Source: Mesonia sediminis (GTDB lineage Bacteria; Bacteroidota; Bacteroidia; Flavobacteriales; Flavobacteriaceae). Taken from it: a DNA stretch of 64,000 bases. Shown one piece after another: positions 50,581 to 60,500 of this stretch; positions within the stretch are counted from its first letter, which is position 1, and the number at the start of each line of letters is the position of its first letter. The notes beneath the pieces were generated by a model, which saw nothing but the letters and a program-made list of their open reading frames with translations, was not told where the DNA came from and did no database searches. The position numbers and the translations under genes were made by a program. The DNA lies in the NCBI RefSeq assembly GCF_042684705.1, contig NZ_JBHULZ010000008.1, positions 124,001-188,000 of the forward strand, written 5' to 3'.

Positions 50581-51858
50581 ATGAACACACCATTAGCCGA
50601 ACGCATACGTCCACAGAATTTAGAGGATTATATCAGTCAGCAACATTTAGTGGGGCCACAGGGTAGCCTAACACAACAAATTAAGCAAGGTATCTTGCCT
50701 TCTTTATTATTTTGGGGTCCGCCTGGAGTGGGTAAAACCACGCTTGCACAGATTATTGCACAAACAGCTGATCGACCTTTTTTTACTTTAAGTGCAATAA
50801 ATAGTGGTGTGAAGGAGGTGCGAGAGGTTATTGAAAAAGCCAAAAAGCAAGACGGATTGTTCACGACCAAAAACCCTATTCTATTTATAGACGAAATACA
50901 TCGCTTTAGCAAATCACAACAAGATTCATTATTGGGGGCGGTAGAAAGAGGTATCATCACTTTAATAGGCGCGACCACAGAAAATCCAAGTTTTGAGGTA
51001 ATACCCGCATTGCTCTCTCGCTGCCAAGTATATACGCTTAACCCATTTAGCCAAGACGATCTTAAAGAATTACTCAAACGGGCCCAAGAGAAAGACGAAT
51101 ATTTAAGTAAAAAATCCATTGAAATAAAAGAGTATGACGCTTTATTTCGAGCGTCGGGCGGAGATGCACGAAAATTACTTAATATCTTTGAGTTATTGGT
51201 CAGCAATTCTACCGAAGATCCGGTGGTGATTACTAATGCTTTAGTAAGCCAACAAATACAGAGCAATCCTGCTAGGTACGATAAAACGGGCGAACAACAT
51301 TATGACATAATTTCGGCTTTTATAAAATCTATACGTGGTAGCGATCCCAACGCAGCTGTTTATTGGCTAGCTCGGATGATTGAAGGTGGCGAAGATGTAA
51401 AATTTATCGCCAGACGCTTAATAATCTCGGCTAGTGAAGACATTGGGTTAGCGAACCCGACCGCTTTAATTCTAGCGAATAATACTTTTCAAGCCGTGAG
51501 TACGGTAGGTTTGCCAGAAGCCAGAATTATTTTAAGTCAATGTGTAATCTACTTAGCTACATCGGCAAAGAGCAATGCCAGTTATATGGCCATAAATAAA
51601 GCCCAACAGCAAGTGAAACAAACCGGAGACCTACCAATACCTTTACACTTACGCAACGCACCTACAAAGCTGATGAAAGACTTAGGGTATGGTAAGTCGT
51701 ACAAGTATGCTCATGATTACAAAAACAATTTTATAGAGGAAGAGTTTCTTCCAGACGCCCTTCAAGGTAAAAAATTTTACGATCCTGGGGAAAACACTCG
51801 CGAAAGCTCTAATTTAAAATTTTTAAAACAGCGTTGGGGTAATAAGTACAATTATTGA
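50581..51858 (+). CDS. rarA: Replication-associated recombination protein A (MgsA/RarA)
   Basis: RarA is an AAA+ ATPase that acts at stalled replication forks. The 425-residue protein has Walker A GPPGVGKT at 46-53, a Walker B in LFIDEIHRF, the sensor motif GATTENPSF, LLSRCQVYTL and the MgsA C-terminal domain with SIRGSDPNAAVYWLARMIEGGEDVKFIARRL. The longest frame begins with TTG at 50566; the ATG at 50581 (MNTPLAERIRPQ) is preferred because the TTG lies in the -7 element. It overlaps the hypothetical gene on the other strand by 7 bases. Confidence 0.97.
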   Translation: MNTPLAERIRPQNLEDYISQQHLVGPQGSLTQQIKQGILPSLLFWGPPGVGKTTLAQIIAQTADRPFFTLSAINSGVKEVREVIEKAKKQDGLFTTKNPILFIDEIHRFSKSQQDSLLGAVERGIITLIGATTENPSFEVIPALLSRCQVYTLNPFSQDDLKELLKRAQEKDEYLSKKSIEIKEYDALFRASGGDARKLLNIFELLVSNSTEDPVVITNALVSQQIQSNPARYDKTGEQHYDIISAFIKSIRGSDPNAAVYWLARMIEGGEDVKFIARRLIISASEDIGLANPTALILANNTFQAVSTVGLPEARIILSQCVIYLATSAKSNASYMAINKAQQQVKQTGDLPIPLHLRNAPTKLMKDLGYGKSYKYAHDYKNNFIEEEFLPDALQGKKFYDPGENTRESSNLKFLKQRWGNKYNY

Positions 51859-52613
51859 CTTATTGCAGTGAGTATTATTTTTTTTTGTTTACCCGTTTGC
51901 ATATTAAAATATTCAACAATTAAATCTTGATTGGTATCGATTTTTAAACTTCCATTTATATCAGCCGAGTTAAAAAAGTACAGTTTATCTGAATTTTCTG
52001 TAATAACTGCTTTTCTATTTCCTTCCGCGTCAAGCAATAAATAGCCTACCTCAATTTTTTGTAATTGATATTGTTTACCTTCCCAATTATATTGATTGGC
52101 AAATTGTTTTTTAATCGATTGCTTTTCTTGTAGTCGAGTTTTATGCTGTTTATCTAGTTGTAAAGGTTTATAGGTGTATCTATATCCGGCAAATTTATCA
52201 AAAGCATCGCGTAAAGCCTCTTGATGTGCTTTATCAAATTTTTTCTCTCTACTACTGCCCTGAGCTTTATAAACAATTTGATTTCGACAATCATAAAACA
52301 CCAGTGTAACCTCTGTAGTAAAAGCAAACATACCTCCTTGAGTTAAAACGCTAGCACGTAAATTTAGGCAAGGATCTTGTTGAGCCGCTATTGGTAAAGT
52401 TTCATTATCCATAAAGACATTAAAACCGTGCTGCTTTAACAAGTGTCTCGTAAGTGAGGATAGTAAATACTCATTTTCTTGTTTAGCCGAATCGAACTGA
52501 ACCGGAACAATAACATTTTCATAAGCATTTAATTTTCGAATCTCGCTTTCTTGTGCTTTAACTGAAACAAAATATATCGAAAAAAATAGTAGTGCTAAAA
52601 ATTTTAATTTCAT
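51852..52613 (-). CDS. Hypothetical exported protein
   Basis: The 253-residue protein has an N-terminal signal peptide (residues 1-21, VKAQ) and no lipobox, so it is probably periplasmic or secreted. The middle region holds LSSLTRHLLKQHGFNVFMDNE and KAQGSSREKKFDKAHQEALRDAFDKFAGYRY, a charged amphipathic stretch, and then a lysine/glutamine-rich linker before a beta-rich C-terminus. The pattern suggests a conserved flavobacterial protein of unknown function. I cannot name a family. It is the last gene of the reverse group, 9 bases after yjjG. Confidence 0.6.
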   Translation of the reverse strand: MKLKFLALLFFSIYFVSVKAQESEIRKLNAYENVIVPVQFDSAKQENEYLLSSLTRHLLKQHGFNVFMDNETLPIAAQQDPCLNLRASVLTQGGMFAFTTEVTLVFYDCRNQIVYKAQGSSREKKFDKAHQEALRDAFDKFAGYRYTYKPLQLDKQHKTRLQEKQSIKKQFANQYNWEGKQYQLQKIEVGYLLLDAEGNRKAVITENSDKLYFFNSADINGSLKIDTNQDLIVEYFNMQTGKQKKIILTAISQ

Positions 52614-52622
52614 AAGTATTGT

Positions 52623-53300
52623 TTAAAAGAATTGTTTTAATTCGTTAAAATGTAAAATTTTATTCCCAGTATGAGGAGTTTTATTTTCAGGATCAAATAG
52701 AATAGACTTTAGGCCAAAAGATTCTGCTCCCAGTATATCGGCTTCTAAATTATCGCCAATCATAATACTCTGTTGTTTTTCTGCATTGGCCTTATTCAAA
52801 GCGTGCTCGAATATGGCCGGATTGGGTTTTTTAACGCCTACGTCTTCCGAGGTAGTCAAAGTAGTAAAATAATGGCTTAGATTAGAGCGCTTTAATTTTA
52901 TAGCCTGCACTTCTTTAAAACCATTAGTAATAATATGCAACCTCAACTCTTTTTTTATTAATTCTTGTAACATTTGTTCTACACCGTCAAAAAGATGATT
53001 GTTCAATGGCAAATGCTCGATATACGCTTGAGACAAAACGTGAATCAAATCAGGCTCTATAGTGTAACCCGAAGCTAGCATCGCTTCATTTAATCTATTA
53101 AAACGCAGATCTTCCTTACTTATTTTTTCTTCTCTAAAGAGCTTCCAATATTTAAAATTGATAGGTACATAGTGCGTTAAGAAATGTTCTAGATCGACAG
53201 GAACCCTATTTTTTTTAAATATATCTTGAAAAGCTAAGGCGGAATTCTTCTCAAAATCCCACAAGGTATGATCTAGGTCAAAAAATACATCTTTAATCAT
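52623..53300 (-). CDS. yjjG: HAD-family nucleotidase, YjjG type
   Basis: YjjG is a house-cleaning 5'-nucleotidase that hydrolyses noncanonical pyrimidine monophosphates. The 225-residue protein has the HAD motif I VFFDLDHTLWD (Asp8, Asp10), motif II near ITNGFK, a lysine in GVKKPNP and motif IV MIGDNLEADILGA. These agree with the YjjG group. It overlaps the deacetylase-like gene by 8 bases, so they are co-transcribed. Confidence 0.92.
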   Translation of the reverse strand: MIKDVFFDLDHTLWDFEKNSALAFQDIFKKNRVPVDLEHFLTHYVPINFKYWKLFREEKISKEDLRFNRLNEAMLASGYTIEPDLIHVLSQAYIEHLPLNNHLFDGVEQMLQELIKKELRLHIITNGFKEVQAIKLKRSNLSHYFTTLTTSEDVGVKKPNPAIFEHALNKANAEKQQSIMIGDNLEADILGAESFGLKSILFDPENKTPHTGNKILHFNELKQFF

Positions 53301-54582
53301 TGGTTTGTAATTTTTCTAGAAGGGATAAATACTTTACTTGTTCATCCCACGGATCTAATAGTGCGTTTTCTATTAAACATAAAAATTTACCGTTTACCTC
53401 ACGTACTTTGCTATTTAAGTTGTCAATTCGCACTTTTATATCAAAAAAAGAGAACTCTTGAAAACAAAGACTGCTTAATGCATATGGATGAATGGTCAAA
53501 GGTGAAATCCTTTCGAAATTAATATCATAATATAAAAAAGGTGTACATGTTCCCGCTCTAAAGCCAGGATGTTTCGGGTACCCCATAGAAAAATCCTGAC
53601 TAATTTCTAATTTATCTAAATTGTTGTAAAATTGCGGCAGGTTGACTCCATATTGAAAACTTAAAACACGGGACAAAGGAGTATTTACAATATTTTCCCA
53701 TCTTTTCTTTTCCTTTCGTAAAATCGCTAATTTATCAAGTGCATCAAAACCAGGCAACAAACCTAAAACGCCATAATCACCCATAGACTTTATAAGCGCC
53801 TGATAGCTCAATTTGTGAAAACTTATATTTTTATTTTGCAATGAAAAATCAGATAACTGAAAAAAAAATGTCCACTGCATTTTATGCAATCTAGCCCGTT
53901 CAATAAGCCTATCATAAATGTCGTAAGGATCACTTTGTAAAAAAATTAAAGTTTTAATTCTTTCAAGGCTCGGTTTAAACTGCAATTTAACAATATCTCT
54001 TACCAACGCGCCTAATGTTCTTACAATACCTTTCTTTTTATACTTAAATACTTCTTGCACCACCATTATTGAGCTTGCTTGGTAGGTTCTTTGAAGTGGT
54101 AATTTTTTCTCGAAGCGGTTTTCAAGTAGATCTCTAAACTTTAAAGTCCATAAATCTATGACGGGCAATTCTAAAAAATCTTCCTTGAAGGCTAAACTTT
54201 CCTGAAAAGGAAATCTTCCTAGCTCATCTTTCACATGAGGCAAATATTCTTCATATCGACTAAGTAGAAAGAAACTGGCTGCAAAAATATCAAAGGGCAC
54301 ATCACTATCTTGAGTACATTTAAAAAAACAAGGTAAGCCCTCCCAATCTCCCATATTTATTTCAATATCTTGAATGCCTTGCTGATCAAGTAAATCGTGT
54401 TGCTGTACAAAAAACTCATTTCCCAATTTTTTTTTACCGTAAGAGATTTTCAACCCTGGATGAGCGATAAACTCTTCAATCTTTGAAGTAAACTGAATTT
54501 CATAACCTAATATAGAATTGAGCAGGTGCTTAAATGTATATGAAATTCGGGGAGTAAGTGTTTTTACATAAATTAAAAACAT
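53293..54582 (-). CDS. Polysaccharide deacetylase-like protein (DUF7033 family), probably inactive
   Basis: The 429-residue protein matches the Bacteroidetes family that joins a DUF7033 N-terminal domain to a deacetylase-like domain: NMGDWEGLPCFFKC, FDIFAASFFLLSRYEEYLPH, SDPYDIYDRLIE, DFSMGYPKHPGFRAGTCTPFLYYDI. Recalled members have an acidic DID-type motif near residue 165-175, GxHPSY near 275 and a late IWHN-like motif. Here those places read TYQASSIMVV, GLLPGF (274-279) and LIENALLD. The metal and catalytic residues therefore seem lost. The comparison is from memory; the fold call is firm, the loss of activity inferred. Overlaps yjjG by 8 bases. Confidence 0.75.
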   Translation of the reverse strand: MFLIYVKTLTPRISYTFKHLLNSILGYEIQFTSKIEEFIAHPGLKISYGKKKLGNEFFVQQHDLLDQQGIQDIEINMGDWEGLPCFFKCTQDSDVPFDIFAASFFLLSRYEEYLPHVKDELGRFPFQESLAFKEDFLELPVIDLWTLKFRDLLENRFEKKLPLQRTYQASSIMVVQEVFKYKKKGIVRTLGALVRDIVKLQFKPSLERIKTLIFLQSDPYDIYDRLIERARLHKMQWTFFFQLSDFSLQNKNISFHKLSYQALIKSMGDYGVLGLLPGFDALDKLAILRKEKKRWENIVNTPLSRVLSFQYGVNLPQFYNNLDKLEISQDFSMGYPKHPGFRAGTCTPFLYYDINFERISPLTIHPYALSSLCFQEFSFFDIKVRIDNLNSKVREVNGKFLCLIENALLDPWDEQVKYLSLLEKLQTND

Positions 54583-54588
54583 GGGCTA

Positions 54589-55284
54589 TTAAATAAGTCC
54601 TTCATTAGCGAAGCTAAAGTAAGCATTTTCGGTTACAATGAGGTGATCTAGTACTTTTATATCTAAGCTCTCACCTGCTTTTTTAAGTTTTAGGGTCAAG
54701 TTTTTATCAGCCATGCTAGGCTTTAGATTCCCAGAAGGGTGATTATGCGCCAAAATTATACTCACTGCATTTTCTTCTAGAGCCTTCTTAAACACTAAAC
54801 GTACATCTACTAAAGTACCAGTTATTCCGCCCTTGCTCAATTGAAATGTACATAAAACTTTATTGCTGTTACTTAAAAACACTACCCAAAATTCTTCGTG
54901 CCCTAAATCACCTATTAAGGGCTGCATCAAATCAAAAACAGAATCGCTTGAGGTAATTTTAACCCTTTTTTTTGGCTCCTCTGCTCTTCGTCTTCTACCC
55001 AATTCTAAAGCAGCCACAATACTAATTGCCTTTGCTTCTCCTATACCCTTGAATTTCATGAGTTCCTTAACGGATTTTTTCCCGAGAAGGCCCAACTCAT
55101 TCTGACTAGCTTGCAGAATTCTTTGCGATAAAGTTACGGCACTTTCTTCTCGATTACCAGAGCCAATCAGAATGGCCAAAAGCTCGGCATCAGAAAGGCT
55201 TGTCTTGCCTTTTAACAAGAGTTTTTCTCTAGGCCTATCAGATTCTGCCCAATATTTAATTGAAAAGGAGGTAGATTCAGTCAT
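54589..55284 (-). CDS. radC: RadC-family JAB/MPN-domain protein
   Basis: The 231-residue protein has an N-terminal UPF0758 region with helix-hairpin-helix (FKGIGEAKAISIVAALELGRRR, about 78-100) and a JAB domain with the metal motif HNHPSG (His180, His182) and Asp193 in KPSMADK. E172-type Glu and GGITGTLVDVR complete the fold. Despite the name, a DNA repair role is not firmly shown for this family. It stands between the deacetylase-like gene (6 bases) and mpl (36 bases). A palindrome lies just upstream (55291-55306). Confidence 0.93.
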   Translation of the reverse strand: MTESTSFSIKYWAESDRPREKLLLKGKTSLSDAELLAILIGSGNREESAVTLSQRILQASQNELGLLGKKSVKELMKFKGIGEAKAISIVAALELGRRRRAEEPKKRVKITSSDSVFDLMQPLIGDLGHEEFWVVFLSNSNKVLCTFQLSKGGITGTLVDVRLVFKKALEENAVSIILAHNHPSGNLKPSMADKNLTLKLKKAGESLDIKVLDHLIVTENAYFSFANEGLI

Positions 55285-55290
55285 GTGTAA

Positions 55291-55306
55291 TTAGATAAGT
55301 ATCTAA
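55291..55306. other. 16-base palindrome upstream of radC
   Basis: TTAGATA and TATCTAA are perfect inverted repeats around AG, about 6 bases before the radC start on the reverse strand. It could be a protein-binding operator or a small hairpin; nothing else supports either. Confidence 0.25.
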
Positions 55307-55320
55307 ATTACAGCATAAAA

Positions 55321-56676
55321 CTAAGATATCCAAGCCTTTACTTCTTCAAAATCAAGCCCTCCGTAATTTCCACTGCTCATGAAGAGAACCGCATGATTCT
55401 TAAAAGAATATTTTTTTAAAAATGCCTTAAAGGCTTGTGGATCCGTGTAAACTTTCAAGTTTTTATGTCTAAAAGCACTTTCAATAGCTCTAGCATCAAT
55501 CTGAGGTAAACCTTTTAAGGCCACGGCTTCGGGCGAATAAAAAACCACGGCCTCATCGGCAGCATCAAGTGTGTGGGTATACTGAGTTAAAAATTCGGCA
55601 TTTAAACTGCTGTAAGTATGTAACTCTAAACAAGCCAATATCTTCTTGTATTTATATTGTTCTTTTATAGCTTGAGTTGTTGCCTTAACCTTAGAGGGAC
55701 TATGTGCAAAATCTTTAAAGGCCACACATTTTGTATTTTCTGCAATGCGCTCCAATCGTTTTGAAGCACCTTTAAAACTAGCAATGGCTTCATAAAAATC
55801 TGACTCATCAACACCCATATGTTGACAAACCCATTTAGCACCAGCCAGGTTATTAAGATTATGTTTGCCAAAAACCGCTACTGGCATAGGGCCTTCGGGA
55901 GTATCAATAAGGGTTTCTCCATCCTCTATATTATACAAAGGTGATTTATAAGGCTGTTTTCGCGTAGGATTTTGTGCGGCTTCTGCAATAGCTTTTACTG
56001 CTTCATCTTCCTCATTATAAATTAAAATACTTCCGGGTACCATTGTTTCGGTAAAACGACTGAATTGCTCTTGATAATTTTCTTCTGTAGGAAAAACATT
56101 AACGTGATCCCAAGCTATTCCACTTATCAAAGCAATATTAGCCTTATACCAATGAAATTTCGGTTTAAGATCTATGGGTGAAGATAAGTACTCATCACCC
56201 TCTAGCAAGATAAAATCGTTTTCTTGAGTTAGATGCACCATAGTATCAAAACCTTCAAGTTGTGCCCCAACCATAAAATCTACTTCTTTTTCGTGGTAAT
56301 GCAAAACGTGTAAAATCATTGAAGTGATAGTTGTTTTACCATGGCTACCTCCTATAACCACACGAGTTTTGTTTTTGCTATGTTCATATAGAAACTCTGG
56401 ATAAGAAACAATTTTTAAGCCCAATGTCTTCGCTTTTTGAAGCTCTGGATTATCTTTTTTGGCGTGCATCCCCAATATAACCACATCTATTGCTGTAGTA
56501 ATTTTTTCAGGAAACCAGCCCATCTGTTCTGGTATTAAATTGGCTTTTTGCAACCTCGACTTACTGGGTTCAAAAATAGCATCATCACTACCAGTTACTT
56601 TTTCTCCTTTTTGATGAAGTGCTAATGCCAAATTGTGCATAGCGCTTCCGCCTATAGCTATAAAATGAATATGCAT
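55321..56676 (-). CDS. mpl: Mur ligase family protein, Mpl-like (murein peptide ligase type)
   Basis: Mpl reuses murein tripeptide by ligating it to UDP-MurNAc, an alternative to the MurC route. The 451-residue protein begins with the nucleotide-sugar-binding motif IHFIAIGGSAMHNLALAL, has the P-loop VVIGGSHGKTTITSM (109-116 core) and the Mur-ligase DFAHSPSKVKAT and later GNYGGLDF blocks. The opening GSAMHN fits Mpl rather than MurC (which has GIGMSG), but I cannot exclude another Mur ligase role. It stands 36 bases upstream of radC. Confidence 0.85.
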   Translation of the reverse strand: MHIHFIAIGGSAMHNLALALHQKGEKVTGSDDAIFEPSKSRLQKANLIPEQMGWFPEKITTAIDVVILGMHAKKDNPELQKAKTLGLKIVSYPEFLYEHSKNKTRVVIGGSHGKTTITSMILHVLHYHEKEVDFMVGAQLEGFDTMVHLTQENDFILLEGDEYLSSPIDLKPKFHWYKANIALISGIAWDHVNVFPTEENYQEQFSRFTETMVPGSILIYNEEDEAVKAIAEAAQNPTRKQPYKSPLYNIEDGETLIDTPEGPMPVAVFGKHNLNNLAGAKWVCQHMGVDESDFYEAIASFKGASKRLERIAENTKCVAFKDFAHSPSKVKATTQAIKEQYKYKKILACLELHTYSSLNAEFLTQYTHTLDAADEAVVFYSPEAVALKGLPQIDARAIESAFRHKNLKVYTDPQAFKAFLKKYSFKNHAVLFMSSGNYGGLDFEEVKAWIS

Positions 56677-56718
56677 AAAAAAATAATTCTAGCGTAAAGA
56701 TATTAAATGACAGCAGTA

Positions 56719-57453
56719 TTAAGAAGATTTTGCTATAAAAGCATGCCAATTTTCTTTAGGATGTGCTCGAATTGCTTGTTGGAGCAAAGCATTAATTTTT
56801 TCTGGAGTAAAATTCGCCTGTTTATATAGTGCTAAGAGTTTTTGATAACAGGTTACAGAATTGCCTAATTTTAAGGCTTTAACTAAATATTTTTCTGCTT
56901 GCTTATAGTTTTCAATTTCTTTATACACGTGCCCATAAGCTAGGTATCCATCAATTTCACTTATTGCCTTTAATTCATTAGCATAGCCTAAAGCCACATC
57001 TGTACCACCACCTAAAATTTTAGGAAGTTTTAAATAAAGTTCTAATAAAGCCCATCTTGCTCCTAGATGCGTTTGATCTAAGGCAGCCGCACGTTTTAAA
57101 TAATGTTTAATATCTGAAATATAAAAAGCAGCCTGAAACTTTGATAGCTCCAAAGCTTTTAACCCCAAAGCACCACCATATTTATAATTATAATTAGCAT
57201 TATCAGGTTTTTCTTTAAGCAGCAAGCCATAAAAGTGAAGCGCTTTGTCCCATTTTTTTTCATGGGCTGCAATATCTCCTAAATATTCACAAGCCTTAAA
57301 ATAATTCTTTGAAATGGGTTCAACTTGCATCAGTTGGTTTTTAGCCAACACCCATTGCTGGTCTTTGTAATAAGCCTTTCCCTTTTCAAATGCAGTTTGG
57401 CCGAACAGCGTAAAACAGCACAGAAAACATAGGTATGATAGTAAATTCTTCAC
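56719..57453 (-). CDS. Exported TPR-repeat protein
   Basis: This 244-residue protein begins with a hydrophobic signal-like segment (about 1-19, ending FGQ; the cysteines in LCFLCCF are not in a lipobox context). Helical repeats follow with TPR character: FEKGKAYYKDQQWVLAKNQL, ACEYLGDIAAHEKKWDKALHFYG, KPDNANYNYKYGGALGLK and YGHVYKEIENYKQAEKYLVKALKLG. It should act as a periplasmic scaffold for protein contacts. It starts with GTG at 57453 and diverges from the macroglobulin gene, whose start is 106 bases away. Confidence 0.75.
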   Translation of the reverse strand: MKNLLSYLCFLCCFTLFGQTAFEKGKAYYKDQQWVLAKNQLMQVEPISKNYFKACEYLGDIAAHEKKWDKALHFYGLLLKEKPDNANYNYKYGGALGLKALELSKFQAAFYISDIKHYLKRAAALDQTHLGARWALLELYLKLPKILGGGTDVALGYANELKAISEIDGYLAYGHVYKEIENYKQAEKYLVKALKLGNSVTCYQKLLALYKQANFTPEKINALLQQAIRAHPKENWHAFIAKSS

Positions 57454-57559
57454 GGCGTAAAAATAGCAAAATTGAGACCAAATTGAAGATTAACTCAACT
57501 AAATTAGATATTTAAAAAGTTTAATCTATTTATGTATCTTTAAAAAAATTAGAGATTTT

Positions 57560-60500
57560 ATGAAGAAAAGATACATTTTAGGGTTGTTATTGGTGCTTAC
57601 TAGCCAACTTCAGTTTGCTCAAAAAAGCTTCGAAAAACGTTGGTCGACGGTTGAGCAATTGGAGCAAGAAGGAAGATTAAGTAGTGCCCTTGAAAAAGCC
57701 GAGTTAATTTTAAAAAAAGCAGATAAAAAAGAAAATGCTTCTCAATTTATAAAAGCTTTTCTCTATGTTTCTAAATACAAACTCCTTTTAAAAGAAGAAA
57801 GTCATTATGAAGTTTATCAAGACTTCTTAACTGAAATAGAAAAACAACCAGCCCCTACTAAGCAAATCCTATATTCTTTTCTAGCCGAAAATTTAAATGA
57901 ATTCTATCGAGCAAATAGAAGGGCTATCGACAGAAGAACACCGGTTCAAAATCCATCCAATGATTATAGGTTATGGGATGCTAAACATTTTAAATATCAA
58001 ATTGATTTTTACTACAACAAATCGCTTACTAAAAAAGAACTATTGCTAGCTACAAACTTAAACGCACTCGAGCCAGCGCTACATTACGGTATTAATTATA
58101 ATCGTTTTAGAAGTACATTATTAGATTTACTCTCAAATCGTTATTTAAACTACTTGAAGCAACAGTCTCCAACCAAGACTAAAATTGACATAGACTTAAT
58201 CGAGTCAAGTAATCTTTATGCTCTACCAGAAAAATTTTCTCAATTACAGTTACCGAAAGACACCGCCAATAGCAGCTTTATTAAAAGATTAGAAGTGTAC
58301 CAGCATTTAACACGACAGCATCAGAAAAACCAAAATAGAAGTTCTTTACTAGTAACTACCTTAGAACGTTTAAGCTTTATAAAGGACCAGGATCACCGAA
58401 GAGATCGAAATACGCTTTATAAAAACGCAATTCTAATTCTTAAAAACGAGGTGAAATCCGATAAGGAGCTCGCTTGGATTCATTACTACCTAGCTCGATT
58501 TTATTTAGATGAAGCCGAAAAAAATAGTCACCCCGATTATTTAAATAAAAGTCTAACCCATCTTAAAAAAGTTAAAGAAATTGCCCCAGACAGTTACCCT
58601 GCTGTAGAATCTTCGCATCTCGAGTATGTGATTTTAGATAAAAAATACCGTGTTACCATTAACAACAAGCCATTAGCCCATAAAAAGTTTAGAGCTCTTG
58701 TACATTATAAAAATATAGATAGCTTGTACGTACATATTTATAAATCTAAGTTACACCACTCTAAATATCCGCACACTAAGCAAGACTCTGTGATTAAAGC
58801 CAATTACGCGCGTGCTAAAAAGCTTAGTTTGCAATCCTTTTCTCTGCCAAAAAAAACAGATCATTATACCTACTCAACAGAAATTCTGCTTGAGGCCCTA
58901 CCTGCAGGGGATTATTTAGCGATTTTTACTAAAAAAGAAAACTTGAATTTTGAAAGTGAGGAATTTCTATACCATAATTTTAAAGTAACTGATTTAAGCC
59001 TTACCAGTTTTAATTTGAGCCCTAATCAACAAGTCTATATTGCTAGTAGAACCTCGGGTAAACCCATTAAAAATGCAAAAATTCACGCTAAGAATAGACC
59101 AAACGAATACTACAGAACCAATCAAAAAGGGCTAGCTACTATACCTGCACCAGCTATAAATAAAACCGAGAGACTCCCCATAACTATTACAAAAGATGGC
59201 GACACGTTGCAGACTGATCTTATTTTTTTTAAACAAAATTTTGATGAGGATAGCCAGAATGATTTCTTATTAAAAGGGAGCTTATTTACAGATCGCAGCA
59301 TCTACAGGCCTGGACAAGAGGTACACTTTAAAGCAATTTTGACCGTACAAGGAAAAAAAATACGCAAAACAGTTGCTAACCAAAATATTACCATCTATAT
59401 GCGTAATGCAAATCATCAAATAATTGATAGTTTGCAAATTACCACCAATTCCTATGGCTCTGGACATGGAAAGTTTAAACTGCCAGAAAATGGCCTTACG
59501 GGAAGTTATAACTTAATTTTAAAAGAAGAATTAGCATCAGATAGCACCTATGCTGGTGCAGATTGGAGAGGAACTTATTGTTATTTCAACGTTGAAGAAT
59601 ATAAAAGACCCCGCTTTGAAGTTCTCTTTGACAGCATTAAGACAACACATGTTATAAATGATTCTATTTCGTTAGGCGGAAAAGCCAAAGCATATTTCGG
59701 CGGAAGCCTAACACAAGCTAAGGTAACTTACACGATAGACCGTGAAGTATTTAATTCTTATCGATATAGTTTACCCTATCACGAGATCAAGAAAAAACGA
59801 TTATACAAGGGGGCAACAGCAACCGATGCAAACGGGAATTTTAAAATTGAATTTAAAGCCTTGGCTCCTAATCATATTAAATCTGATTTAAAACCCATTT
59901 ACACCTATACAATAAATGCGGTTGTAACCGATGTAAATGGTGAAACACAAAGTGCTTCTCAACAAATCCGTTTAGGGTATCACGCAGCAGATGTTTATTT
60001 TGATTTACCCAATAATTACTCTAATGTTGTAAGTTTAGATAAAAATGCAGCCATACTAGTAAAAGCTACCGATTTAAATGGTTTACCAACCAAAGTAGAT
60101 GGATATCTCTATTTATACCAATATAAAACACCAAACCGCAACTTGTTAAAAAGGGATATTCCTTTACCTGAAATACAACAAATACCTTACAATGAGTTTA
60201 TTAAAAATTTTCCGCATACAGCATACGACAGTTTAGATTTAGCCGAAAAATGGCCAAAAACTGAAATTTTAAAAATTCCTATCAAAATAAATCAAACAGA
60301 AAGTATAAACCTTGCAGCTTACCAAAAGCAACTTAAAAGCGGACAGTATCTTTTAGCTTATAAAGGCGAAGATATCCGTGAATTTCCCGTTGAAGTAAAC
60401 CGACGAATTACCCTGGTCAACCCCAATCGGCCAAATTTAAATCTTGATCAAAAAACCATAAATTTTGATTACGACCTGGACCAAGAAAAAAAGCAAATAA

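Noticed and set aside
50637..51266. 209-residue reverse frame within rarA
   Set aside because: It lies entirely within rarA, whose Walker motifs are intact; composition of the reverse frame looks like a shadow of coding sequence.
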